From NCBI GenBank assembly GCA_001897435.1, contig MKSV01000002.1, forward strand, positions 194,859 through 258,858: 64,000 bases of DNA. The letters are read 5' to 3'. Numbering within the stretch: position 1 is the first letter of the stretch; every line of letters begins with the position of its first letter. A model generated the notes under the pieces. It made no database searches. It had not been told where the DNA came from and saw only the letters and a list, made by a program, of their open reading frames with translations. This stretch comes from Acidobacteriales bacterium 59-55. GTDB lineage: Bacteria > Acidobacteriota > Terriglobia > Terriglobales > Acidobacteriaceae. Positions 8,816 through 15,279 of the stretch are shown here, one piece after another. Position numbers and translations under genes: made by a program.

Positions 8816-9130
8816 CTAAAACTCCACAGCGGGATTTTGTGTGGTCTGGTCATAGAGATCCTGGCCGTCCGGCAGGATCTCGATCTGCGACAGCTCGACG
8901 CGCCGGTTGTAGATGCTGCGAAGCTGGCGGAACTTGACCCAGTTGCGGCCCTGCATCTCCTGCAGGATGGTGACGACGTCGTTGAGGTCGACCTCCCAGG
9001 CGAGGCTGCGCAGAGCATGGCACAGCGCGACGTCATCCATGCGCGACTGCTGCTGTCCATGACGGACGGCCAGCATGCGCAGAACTTCGCCGCGAAATCG
9101 CTTCTTCATATCGGGGTGCCAGTTATTCAT
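8816..9130 (-). CDS. Uncharacterised protein in Mu gp26-like position
   Basis: A 104-residue ORF with mixed helix/sheet character (MKKRFRGEVLRMLAVRHG, then SLAWEVDLNDVVTILQEMQGRNWV) that suggests a small winged-helix-like fold. It lies between the membrane-protein pair and the gp27-like gene and overlaps the upstream gene by four bases. Function unknown. Confidence 0.5.
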   Translation of the reverse strand: MNNWHPDMKKRFRGEVLRMLAVRHGQQQSRMDDVALCHALRSLAWEVDLNDVVTILQEMQGRNWVKFRQLRSIYNRRVELSQIEILPDGQDLYDQTTQNPAVEF

Positions 9131-9657
9131 TGCTCACTCTCACTCAGGGGCCGGTTGATCTTCAGAGCGTCTTCGATCCGCTCCAACGTCCTGCTCTGCC
9201 GCTTTTGTTCGTCGAGCGTCTGCTCGACCTTGCTGTTGACCACGCCGACCAGGATCTGCATCTCCTGTTTCTCGCGATCATCCTTGTCGGCCATCGTCTG
9301 CATGGCCATCGCCTGGGCATGCGCCGCCTCGGCGAGGCTGCGCTGCTCTATCGCGACGTTTTCCATCGACCCGGCGAATCGATCGCCTACACGCTCGACG
9401 ACATCGAGCGCGCGGGTAATGATCCTGCTGATACTCCAGGCCACAAACAGCGCCAGCAGAAATCCGGGTCCCCATGTCTGTAGCAACGCGAACGCTCGCT
9501 CCGGCTCGGAACGCATCAGCTCAATCAGCGCGAAGACTGCCGTGCCGCCGCCCGCCATCGAGCCGCCGACGAGGATTCCCTGGGTCACGCTCGCCAGCCG
9601 CTTCGTCGGCGTCGGCGTTGTTGCAGCGGGTGTGGCTAGCCCGAGTGTCGATTGCAT
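9127..9657 (-). CDS. Membrane protein with coiled coil, lysis-region type
   Basis: A 176-residue protein with two hydrophobic segments (about residues 29-50 and 66-85) followed by a long charged coiled-coil tail (residues 95-176, rich in Gln, Glu, Lys). The ATG at 9657 overlaps the TGA of the upstream two-TM gene (ATGA), so coupling is likely. The layout recalls holin- or spanin-associated proteins of phage lysis cassettes, but no family was recognised. Confidence 0.5.
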   Translation of the reverse strand: MQSTLGLATPAATTPTPTKRLASVTQGILVGGSMAGGGTAVFALIELMRSEPERAFALLQTWGPGFLLALFVAWSISRIITRALDVVERVGDRFAGSMENVAIEQRSLAEAAHAQAMAMQTMADKDDREKQEMQILVGVVNSKVEQTLDEQKRQSRTLERIEDALKINRPLSESEQ

Positions 9658-9989
9658 CAGTCCTCTTTCTCCGCTTTTATTTCCTCGACCAACTTCATAC
9701 CCTCGGGCACCGTCGTCTTCGCAATGGCGACTACCTCGGCGCCGTTGTGCGCGGCTGCGGCAGCTCCGGCCTGGGCGACGCCCTGGAGGATGGCAACCGC
9801 CTCGGCATGATGCCGCTGCAAAACGCTGCGAAATGCGACCGCGAAGATCCCTGCCGCGAAGGTCAAAAGAGCGGCCCCGGTATCGGGCGTCAACCTGCCC
9901 AGAAAGACGAGGACCAGGAGCGCCAGAATGATGACCCCGGCGAGCAGGTAAGTCCTCCGTCCGACCATCCAACCCCAAATCGACCTCAT
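9657..9989 (-). CDS. Small two-TM protein, possible holin
   Basis: A 110-residue protein with two hydrophobic helices (residues 12-31, YLLAGVIILALLVLVFLG, and about 38-52) and a hydrophilic, mainly alpha-helical C-terminus. Size and topology suit a class II holin, and the neighbour is another membrane protein. No endolysin was identified in the window, so the lysis role is an inference from size, topology and position. Confidence 0.45.
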   Translation of the reverse strand: MRSIWGWMVGRRTYLLAGVIILALLVLVFLGRLTPDTGAALLTFAAGIFAVAFRSVLQRHHAEAVAILQGVAQAGAAAAAHNGAEVVAIAKTTVPEGMKLVEEIKAEKED

Positions 9990-10061
9990 AACCCTCCCCC
10001 TCGATGCCTCAAATTCGCGTCAGGAAATTCTTCCCACCCTCTCCCACGAATTTCTGGACCC

Positions 10062-10244
10062 TCAGTGCCCCTCGGATTGACCTGGGGCGTCCTGGGCGTT
10101 TTTGCCGAAGCACGCCAGAACCTGATCGACAGCCAACTCACGCCACAGACGAAGCTCTGCAAGAATGCTCGCCTGCTGCATGGCGTCGAGAGGCGGCTCG
10201 GCAGTCTCCAGATTTACGACCTGCTCTGGCTTCTCGCTGCCCAC
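10062..10244 (-). CDS. Small ORF overlapping the Acb2-like gene
   Basis: A 60-residue ORF that could start at GTG 10244, or at an ATG about 20 codons later (MQQASILAELRLWRELAVD). Its composition is more protein-like than the overlapping tail of the upstream gene. It may be a separate gene translated by coupling, or the true C-terminus of the upstream protein after a frameshift. Confidence 0.35.
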   Translation of the reverse strand: MGSEKPEQVVNLETAEPPLDAMQQASILAELRLWRELAVDQVLACFGKNAQDAPGQSEGH

Positions 10245-10482
10245 TTGCCTGCGGCTCCCGGTGCAGCGCGATGGACCGGTTCGCCGTCATCCGCGCATCC
10301 CGAATCTGACGGCAGGCGAAGGTACGATCCGCCGACGCCGGACAGCTCTCCAGCACCACACGTTCGAAGGCTTTTGCAGCCTCATTGATCGCGCGATACT
10401 GCGTGACTTGCTCCGGCGTCGGCGCGTGGTAGCCGTAGGCGTGGTCGAGATCGTCAAGCTGCTGCTGTGTCAACGTTGCCAT
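10138..10482 (-). CDS. Acb2/Tad1-domain protein, probable anti-CBASS cyclic-nucleotide sponge
   Basis: Residues 1-72 show the pattern of the DUF7681/Acb2-Tad1 hairpin domain: YHAPTPEQVTQY, a helix EAAKAFERVVLESCP, then SADRTFACRQIRDARMTANRSIAL. Acb2 proteins form hexamers that sequester cyclic oligonucleotides of CBASS and related defences. Family members usually end soon after the Met-x-Ala-Asn segment. Here about 40 Arg/Ser-rich residues follow and overlap another ORF, so the true end is uncertain. The start ATG (10480-10482) overlaps the previous gene by 29 bases. The function is inferred from the domain pattern only. Confidence 0.6.
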   Translation of the reverse strand: MATLTQQQLDDLDHAYGYHAPTPEQVTQYRAINEAAKAFERVVLESCPASADRTFACRQIRDARMTANRSIALHREPQASGQREARAGRKSGDCRAASRRHAAGEHSCRASSVA

Positions 10483-10639
10483 GCTTCTCCGATCCGGCTG
10501 CTTGCCGCATGAAGGCCGTGCACTGCGCCAGGCGATGCCGCCAGCAGCCTGCACAGAAGTGGAAGACGAGCTTATGGAAGACTCGCGTCGTTCCGTAGCT
10601 ACACCGGTTCGCGCAGTTGGAGCAGGTAACGATCCTCAC
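10454..10639 (-). CDS. Small Cys-rich protein
   Basis: A 61-residue ORF with CSNCANRC near the N-terminus and CAGCWRH in the middle, consistent with a small zinc-binding protein. The GTG start overlaps the TGA of the lipoprotein-like gene (GTGA), matching the coupling seen throughout the operon. Function unknown. Confidence 0.45.
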   Translation of the reverse strand: MRIVTCSNCANRCSYGTTRVFHKLVFHFCAGCWRHRLAQCTAFMRQAAGSEKHGNVDTAAA

Positions 10640-11331
10640 TCTGCGCCGTCCGGTTTCTCCGCGCCATCCGACTCCGCGATTGCAATAGCGGCTTTGTTGT
10701 CCTCGGACGCCGCGGCGAGGATCTCCGCATCGCTCTGCCCACGCAGCTTGAGCAGCTTCGGGACCAGGAACGAGCCGGCCGAGATCGCCAACGCAATCAG
10801 CTCCTCGATCTCCGCAGGCGTGAACACAGCGGCGAACAGCGGAGCATACGGATGCCGCCTCGGCTTGCGATTTTTCGATGTGTTCTGGCCGAGCAGTACC
10901 TCAATGGTTGCGATCTGCGCGCGAATCGAGCTGATAACGAGGTCGAAGTGAGCCTGGGCCTGCGCGTTCTTGATGTGCAGGATGCCCTGGTCGTTGAGCT
11001 GGTCGATCTGCCGGGTCAACTTGTCAAAGGCAGCAAGCGCCGTTGCCGTGTCGATCTGACCGCCGTTGCTCTCGGCCGCCTGCAGCACGCCGACGAACGT
11101 CTCGTTCGCCGTCGCTGCCTGCGCGATGTAGTTGGCGATCTGCGCCCGCTCCTCGGCAGTCTCAAGCTGGTTGGTATGGTTCACCGTCGCTGCGGTGTGC
11201 AGGCTCGCCGCGATGCTGCCCGCAGCCACGCTCGATTTATGCAGCCGCGAACCGCAGCCGCCCGAAGCCGCCATCACCATCACTGCGGCCACCAATACAC
11301 CACACGCCGTTATCAATCGCTTCGTCTTCAT
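10636..11331 (-). CDS. Probable exported or lipoprotein of the lysis region
   Basis: A 231-residue protein whose start (ATG 11331) follows an AGAGGAC site. The N-terminus is a signal peptide (basic MKTKR, hydrophobic core, then AASGGCGS), with a Cys that could be a lipobox cysteine though the residues before it are not ideal. The middle is helical and Ala/Gln-rich. A hydrophobic stretch (about 170-190) is followed by an acidic Ala-rich end. Not assigned to a family; position suggests a role in lysis or superinfection exclusion. Confidence 0.5.
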   Translation of the reverse strand: MKTKRLITACGVLVAAVMVMAASGGCGSRLHKSSVAAGSIAASLHTAATVNHTNQLETAEERAQIANYIAQAATANETFVGVLQAAESNGGQIDTATALAAFDKLTRQIDQLNDQGILHIKNAQAQAHFDLVISSIRAQIATIEVLLGQNTSKNRKPRRHPYAPLFAAVFTPAEIEELIALAISAGSFLVPKLLKLRGQSDAEILAAASEDNKAAIAIAESDGAEKPDGAE

Positions 11332-11356
11332 CTGTCCTCTTTCTTCGTGCAAAAAA

Positions 11357-11653
11357 TCAGTTTGTGGCCAACCACTCCCGAAGCCTTTGTTCGCAGAACT
11401 TCTCCGAGACCAGGAATGGTTTCTTGGTGATCGCGACCCGCAGCTTCGAGCCATCGAAGGAGTAGGTGGCGCTCACGCCGCTCTTCGAGATGCTGCCGCT
11501 CATTCCAACCAGGTCGATGCCCTGCTCAGCCAACAGCTCGTCGCGCTTGGCGCCAGCGTCACAGACGATAGAACGCCATACTTGCGCTCGGTCATCTGAG
11601 CCGGGGCCACCATCGTTCTGAGCCATGCCATCTGCTGCCTTGTCGCCACGCAT
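11357..11653 (-). CDS. Uncharacterised small phage protein
   Basis: The reliable part starts at MRGDKAADGMAQNDG (11653) or at the internal Met (11626). The open frame upstream is not protein-like. About 90-98 residues with a short beta-rich middle (SGVSATYSFDGSKLRVAITKKP) and a helical end (EKFCEQRLREWLATN). It is the first gene of the leftward unit that begins after the terminator at 11858-11887. Function unknown. Confidence 0.45.
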   Translation of the reverse strand: MRGDKAADGMAQNDGGPGSDDRAQVWRSIVCDAGAKRDELLAEQGIDLVGMSGSISKSGVSATYSFDGSKLRVAITKKPFLVSEKFCEQRLREWLATN

Positions 11654-11677
11654 CCGCCTTCGCCCCTCAATGGTTGA

Positions 11678-11706
11678 GGCTGCGCGGATGTCTAGTCCGC
11701 GCAGCC
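11678..11706. other. Perfect 11-bp stem-loop upstream of a leftward unit
   Basis: GGCTGCGCGGA and its exact complement flank a 7-base loop. It lies just before the likely start of the gene ending at 11357, downstream of motif copy 2. No T-run follows on either strand, so it may be an attenuator or operator rather than a simple terminator. Confidence 0.5.
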
Positions 11707-11818
11707 CCGCTCTGGGATTGTCCGCAGTCCTTTCAAGGGGATTGGGATTGCCCGACCGTTGGGGGTCTGAACGCAGAGTATGGGGCGGGCAGCGCTCCAC
11801 GATGCGCCGCCCTCGTTG

Positions 11819-11838
11819 CCTTCGCAGACTTGGCCGAT
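11819..11838 (-). promoter_or_regulatory. Candidate late-promoter motif, copy 2
   Basis: The 20-base sequence ATCGGCCAAGTCTGCGAAGG (minus strand) is identical to the copy before the gpI-like gene. A CATACT hexamer begins 42 bases downstream, the same distance as TATATC in copy 1. It heads the transcription unit with the lysis-like genes, where Mu has its Plys promoter. Function is inference. Confidence 0.4.
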
Positions 11839-11857
11839 CATTCCCCAAACGCATCAA

Positions 11858-11887
11858 AGCCCCCTTCTCCGTGTGGAGAAGAGGGCT
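11858..11887 (-). terminator. Strong stem-loop terminator
   Basis: AGCCC-C-CTTCTCC pairs with GGAGAAG-A-GGGCT around a GTGT loop (13-base arms with one mismatch), followed by TTT on the minus strand. It lies 23 bases after the stop of the small gene at 11911-12105 and just before motif copy 2, so it separates two leftward transcription units. Confidence 0.65.
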
Positions 11888-11910
11888 TCAAATCAGCCGT
11901 TCGATGCAGG

Positions 11911-12105
11911 CTAAAGATCGAGTTTGACCGCCTTCGAGAGCGCAGCGAGAAGATCCTCGTCGTTCATATCACCTACGGTGAAGACCTCCGATTGTCCCTT
12001 CGCAGACTCGTAGACGATGCGGCTATCTTTCGCGGCGGAGTAGACGACCTGGTCTCTCCAATCGATGACTTGAACCTTTTCGTTCTCGCGATGAACCTTG
12101 TACAT
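11911..12105 (-). CDS. Small uncharacterised phage protein
   Basis: A 64-residue ORF rich in charged residues and beta-prone segments (VQVIDWRDQVVYSAA, SEVFTVGDMNDEDLLAAL). It is followed at once by a strong terminator and stands back-to-back with a rightward ORF starting at 12208. No family recognised. Confidence 0.45.
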   Translation of the reverse strand: MYKVHRENEKVQVIDWRDQVVYSAAKDSRIVYESAKGQSEVFTVGDMNDEDLLAALSKAVKLDL

Positions 12106-12207
12106 GAGCGCAGTGTATCACCGAGCTGGACGAACTTGTGATAGACAGAGAAGATGCGGCTGAGTATAAACATCGAGATCGCGGGCAGCCGGGAAAGCAG
12201 GTATCGA

Positions 12208-12642
12208 ATGTCGTTCGCTTCGGATATCGCCGCAAAGGTAAAGGCACAGCAGGAAGAACAGCGCAGGAAAGATGAAGCCTTCGTCGAGCGCCGCAAGCTC
12301 ATTCGCGCTCTCGCGCCCTCTGCCTGGCAACAGATGCGCGATTGGTTCGAGCGCACCGTCGAGGAATTCAACCGCGAGGTCGGAGCCCCACTCCTCACCA
12401 TCCAGCCCACGCCTTCCACCGAGATCTATCTCCACTACGCACCTAGCGGCGTTGCCGCAGCCGATCTCCATCTCTCCTTCCGCGAAACCAGCTCGGAGAT
12501 TGCCGTCCGAAATACTCGCAAGCGCATTAGCGAGACGCTAACCTTTCAGCTCAACGGCGATACGGCCTATCTCTCCGGCTTTGGAGTCGGATCAAGCATC
12601 GAACGCAACTGTGAAGACTTGTTCTCCAGCTTCGTCCAGTAG
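12208..12642 (+). CDS. Uncharacterised 144-residue protein
   Basis: Starts at an ATG preceded by AAAGCAGGTA. The N-terminal half is a charged helix (IAAKVKAQQEEQRRKDEAF), followed by ALAPSAWQQMRDWFERTVEEFN and a beta-rich C-terminal half. It is the only rightward gene in the left half of the prophage and converges on the methylase gene (three-base gap). It may be an accessory (moron) gene. Function unknown. Confidence 0.5.
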   Translation: MSFASDIAAKVKAQQEEQRRKDEAFVERRKLIRALAPSAWQQMRDWFERTVEEFNREVGAPLLTIQPTPSTEIYLHYAPSGVAAADLHLSFRETSSEIAVRNTRKRISETLTFQLNGDTAYLSGFGVGSSIERNCEDLFSSFVQ

Positions 12643-12645
12643 CCG

Positions 12646-13470
12646 TCACGCCGCCAGCTTCATCTTATGGTTCGCTATCAGCACCTCGCCGACCTTGCGC
12701 CGATCCTTCGCTGAGCCGGCCAGCGTATAGCCCACCTCGACGCGGCGGAGCTGGAAGCGGTGACGCTTCACCAGCGCACGGACCTCCGCACAATCGTCGA
12801 AGCTCATCAGGAATCCGCCCTGCAATCCAGCCAGCAACGCGAAGAGCTGCTCTCGCTGCTCTTCCGGCAGCGCCGTGTAGCGGCCGTTCGCCTGGAAGTG
12901 GACGTATGGCGGATCGAGATAGAACCATGTCGATGCCGAATCGTACCGCGCCAGAATCTCCTCGAAGCTCCGCTGCTCGATCAGCACGTTGCGCAGACGC
13001 GCGGCGGTCGCGTCCAGCAGATCGCGCACACGGTCGAGCGAGCGCTTCATCTTCGGCGCGTCCACGCGGGCCTTCGCGCTGGAGCTGGCGAAATGCTCGC
13101 CCTTCGCCCCGTAGCTGTACCAGACGAGGTACGCGAAGCGCAGTGCGCGCTGCAGCTCGTCGTCGGCTGCCGTGAAATTTTTCCCGCTCGTAAAACTTTC
13201 ACCTCGCAAGTCGCGGAAGCGCTCCGCATGGACGATCTCGTGGTCGAACAGCTCGGCCAGCGCCGCCGGTCGATGCTTCGCCACGCGGAAGAAGTTGGTG
13301 ACGTCGCCATTGATATCGTTCATCACCTCGCAAGGCGACTGCGGCTTCGCAAACAGCAGCTTCGCCGATCCGGCGAAGACCTCGACATAGATGTCATGTT
13401 CAGGGATCAAGGACAGCAGCGTCTTCTTCAGGTTTCGTTTACCACCGGGCCACGCAAAAGGAGAGTTCAT
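12646..13470 (-). CDS. D12-class adenine-N6 DNA methyltransferase (Dam-like)
   Basis: A 274-residue D12-class methylase. Motifs in order: FAWPGGKRNL (residues 5-14), the SAM-binding VFAGSA (31-36), and the catalytic DPPY (186-189). A late MSFDD segment (about 225) also fits the class. It methylates adenine in a short DNA site, probably to protect phage DNA from host restriction or to modulate its regulation, as Dam influences Mu mom expression. No partner restriction nuclease is adjacent. The recognition site cannot be read from the sequence. Confidence 0.85.
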   Translation of the reverse strand: MNSPFAWPGGKRNLKKTLLSLIPEHDIYVEVFAGSAKLLFAKPQSPCEVMNDINGDVTNFFRVAKHRPAALAELFDHEIVHAERFRDLRGESFTSGKNFTAADDELQRALRFAYLVWYSYGAKGEHFASSSAKARVDAPKMKRSLDRVRDLLDATAARLRNVLIEQRSFEEILARYDSASTWFYLDPPYVHFQANGRYTALPEEQREQLFALLAGLQGGFLMSFDDCAEVRALVKRHRFQLRRVEVGYTLAGSAKDRRKVGEVLIANHKMKLAA

Positions 13471-13515
13471 GTCATCGAGCGTAGCTCGATAATGGAGGCG
13501 AACACAAGGCGAAAA

Positions 13516-13950
13516 CTATTTAGGACTGGATTGCGTAGCTTTATATGCTGCTCTTGCGGCTTTCACATCAGTAGATGCCTTTTGCCGAAGCATATCCAAA
13601 TGTTCAATTCCGCACTTTTCTGCGTCATAAAATATGTGGCAACTCTTCACGGCAAATGCATAATCGATAACATCGCCATACACGGCTTTATCGGCGCTAC
13701 TCTCCATAAGCCGTCGCATTTTCTGGCCGATCTTGTCTGCCTCGTCTCCTCGCGGGGCATAAACGATTTCCCCTCTGTCTAGGACTTCCGACGCTCTATC
13801 AGAGGCGTCGATCTGATCTAACGCCAGTTCTATCATTTGAGGATTCAGCTTGCTCCAATCAATCGCAGGTTCGGCCTGCAACGACGGCTTTGTCTGCGCC
13901 ATGCAGACGGACGCCAAAACTAGGATGAACGTCGTATATTTGATTCGCAT
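13516..13950 (-). CDS. Small exported protein
   Basis: A 144-residue protein with a signal peptide (MRIKYTTFILVLASVCMAQ, likely cleaved after CMA) and a soluble, charged, helical body with two Cys (SCHIFYDAEKC). It is six bases downstream of the repressor gene in the same direction, so it may be expressed in the lysogen. No family recognised; a lysogenic-conversion role is possible. Confidence 0.5.
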   Translation of the reverse strand: MRIKYTTFILVLASVCMAQTKPSLQAEPAIDWSKLNPQMIELALDQIDASDRASEVLDRGEIVYAPRGDEADKIGQKMRRLMESSADKAVYGDVIDYAFAVKSCHIFYDAEKCGIEHLDMLRQKASTDVKAARAAYKATQSSPK

Positions 13951-13956
13951 CTTTCG

Positions 13957-14673
13957 TCACTTTCTTTTTACGGGAGGTGGCTCCCCGATCCATTTGATAA
14001 CGCGACCGATGATCTTATGATGTTCGGTAAACGGAATAATTGGATGGATGGAATTGTTCGGCATAAGAAAGTAATTTTCTCCTATCTTTCTAAGCCACTT
14101 GACGGTTAGTCCCTCTCCATTGCTTGCGGCAATAATTCTATCCACCAACTTCGCGGGGTCGGTCTGATACCTATCGATCAGGACAATATAGCCCGATTCG
14201 ATCAACGGGGACATGCTATCTCCTTCGACAGTAAAAGAGATCGGCTGGACAGGTCTTGGAAGCCACTTGTTAGGAAATGAGAGCTTTGCAATTGCCTGGT
14301 CGGGAGCCGCGCGAAATTCGCCGCCTGCGATCTTTCCATAATGAAGAATCGTTCGGTTCGACTCTTTGTCGATTTCAAACATCTCCCGATAGGCATCAAC
14401 CGTCTGCTCCACATCTGCATAGAACTGACCGGCTTTTTCATACCAGTAGCGTTTATTGCTGGGGTCGATTCTCGCAATTGACATGAGTGCCATTGACGAC
14501 GGTGACGTCAGGCCAGATTCCCATTGAGCAATAGCCCCCTGGGTCACTCCAAGCGTCCTTGCAAATGCGCGCTGACTTTCGCCCATGCGATGGCGAAGAG
14601 CCTTCAGCGTGTCCTTGACATCCAAAGTATTTGAATAGCCACTATTCTTTTTTCTTGACATTTGATTAGCCAC
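13957..14673 (-). CDS. CI-type phage repressor, HTH plus S24 peptidase
   Basis: A 238-residue repressor. Residues 20-70 form an HTH_3 domain (MGESQRAFARTLGVTQGAIA). The C-terminal half is a LexA/CI-like S24 domain with an Ala-Gly cleavage site (KIAGGEF, A116-G117), nucleophile Ser153 (EGDSMSPL) and general-base Lys192 (TVKWL). Such repressors cleave themselves on RecA activation, suggesting SOS-inducible lysogeny, unlike Mu itself. The GTG start at 14673 has an AAGGAT site at good spacing. An internal ATG at 14661 is a weaker alternative. Two 15-bp inverted repeats overlap the start region. Confidence 0.9.
   Translation of the reverse strand: MANQMSRKKNSGYSNTLDVKDTLKALRHRMGESQRAFARTLGVTQGAIAQWESGLTSPSSMALMSIARIDPSNKRYWYEKAGQFYADVEQTVDAYREMFEIDKESNRTILHYGKIAGGEFRAAPDQAIAKLSFPNKWLPRPVQPISFTVEGDSMSPLIESGYIVLIDRYQTDPAKLVDRIIAASNGEGLTVKWLRKIGENYFLMPNNSIHPIIPFTEHHKIIGRVIKWIGEPPPVKRK
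14633..14647. promoter_or_regulatory. Repressor operator O1
   Basis: GAATAG-CCA-CTATTC is a perfect inverted repeat with a 3-base centre, located inside the first codons of the repressor gene. A nearly identical copy lies 31 bases to the right, about three helical turns, suitable for cooperative binding of repressor dimers. Confidence 0.65.
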
Positions 14674-14678
14674 TATTC
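14664..14678. promoter_or_regulatory. Repressor operator O2
   Basis: GATTAG-CCA-CTATTC matches O1 at 14 of 15 positions. It spans the repressor GTG start and lies 12 bases before the divergent Cro/Ner-like gene. A TTGACA hexamer (14655-14660) lies between O1 and O2 and could be the -35 of the rightward early promoter, though a matching -10 is weak. Confidence 0.65.
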
Positions 14679-14689
14679 ATCCTTGGGAT

Positions 14690-14920
14690 GTGACGGTCAA
14701 CAGAGTTTCACCCAAAAAGGCTAGCACGGTCGGCGTCCTAAGGCACTCCCTTTATGTGGGGCTTCAGTCGCGCGTGGCTAAATCTCTCAAGATAAATCGT
14801 TCGGTCGTTTGCCGAGTGATGGCGGGAAGTAAGAAATCAAAACGTGTTTCCGCTGCCATTGCAATCGAAATTGACCGCATAGAGCGCGAAATTGCGAGAT
14901 CGATGCGACGGTGCGCATGA
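14690..14920 (+). CDS. Small HTH protein, Cro/Ner-like early regulator
   Basis: A 76-residue basic protein with a likely helix-turn-helix (SRVAKSLKINRSVVCRVMAG, residues 27-46) followed by SKRVSAAIAIEIDRIE. It is divergent from the repressor with a 16-base gap, the place of Ner in Mu, which turns off repressor and early transcription. The GTG start at 14690 is uncertain. An in-frame GTG at 14756 would still keep the HTH. Confidence 0.6.
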   Translation: MTVNRVSPKKASTVGVLRHSLYVGLQSRVAKSLKINRSVVCRVMAGSKKSKRVSAAIAIEIDRIEREIARSMRRCA

Positions 14921-15279
14921 CGATCGAGGAGTATAGCGACGCCGGCGTCTCCATAAGGCAATGCCTTGTGCGGGTTATTAGGTCATCGGAGATGTCGCGG
15001 GAACAGATTGCGGACAGAATGTCTGAATTGTTGTCCGTCCGGATAACCGTTCGGATGCTGAACTCCTATACAGCGGCCTCGAAGGAAGATTCCCGCTGGC
15101 CTGCTGAGTTTGATGTAGCGTTTTGCGTCGCAACGGGAAATTACGAGTTACTTTATGAGCGCGCAAAGATGGCAGGGCTCGTCCTAATTTCCGCAGAAGA
15201 CCAAAAGGTTCTGGCGATTGGACGCTCCTATATCGCGAAGCTAAAAGCTGAAAGAGAACTTGCGGAGGTGCAGCTATGA
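14917..15279 (+). CDS. Uncharacterised early protein before the transposase
   Basis: A 120-residue protein that overlaps the transposase ATG by four bases. The first half (QCLVRVIRSSEMSREQIADRMSELL, a helix pair) resembles an HTH, and SYTAASKEDSRWPAEF is a distinctive centre. Genes of this size often lie between ner and A in Mu-like phages and are probably regulatory. It may also start at GTG 14911. Confidence 0.55.
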   Translation: MTIEEYSDAGVSIRQCLVRVIRSSEMSREQIADRMSELLSVRITVRMLNSYTAASKEDSRWPAEFDVAFCVATGNYELLYERAKMAGLVLISAEDQKVLAIGRSYIAKLKAERELAEVQL

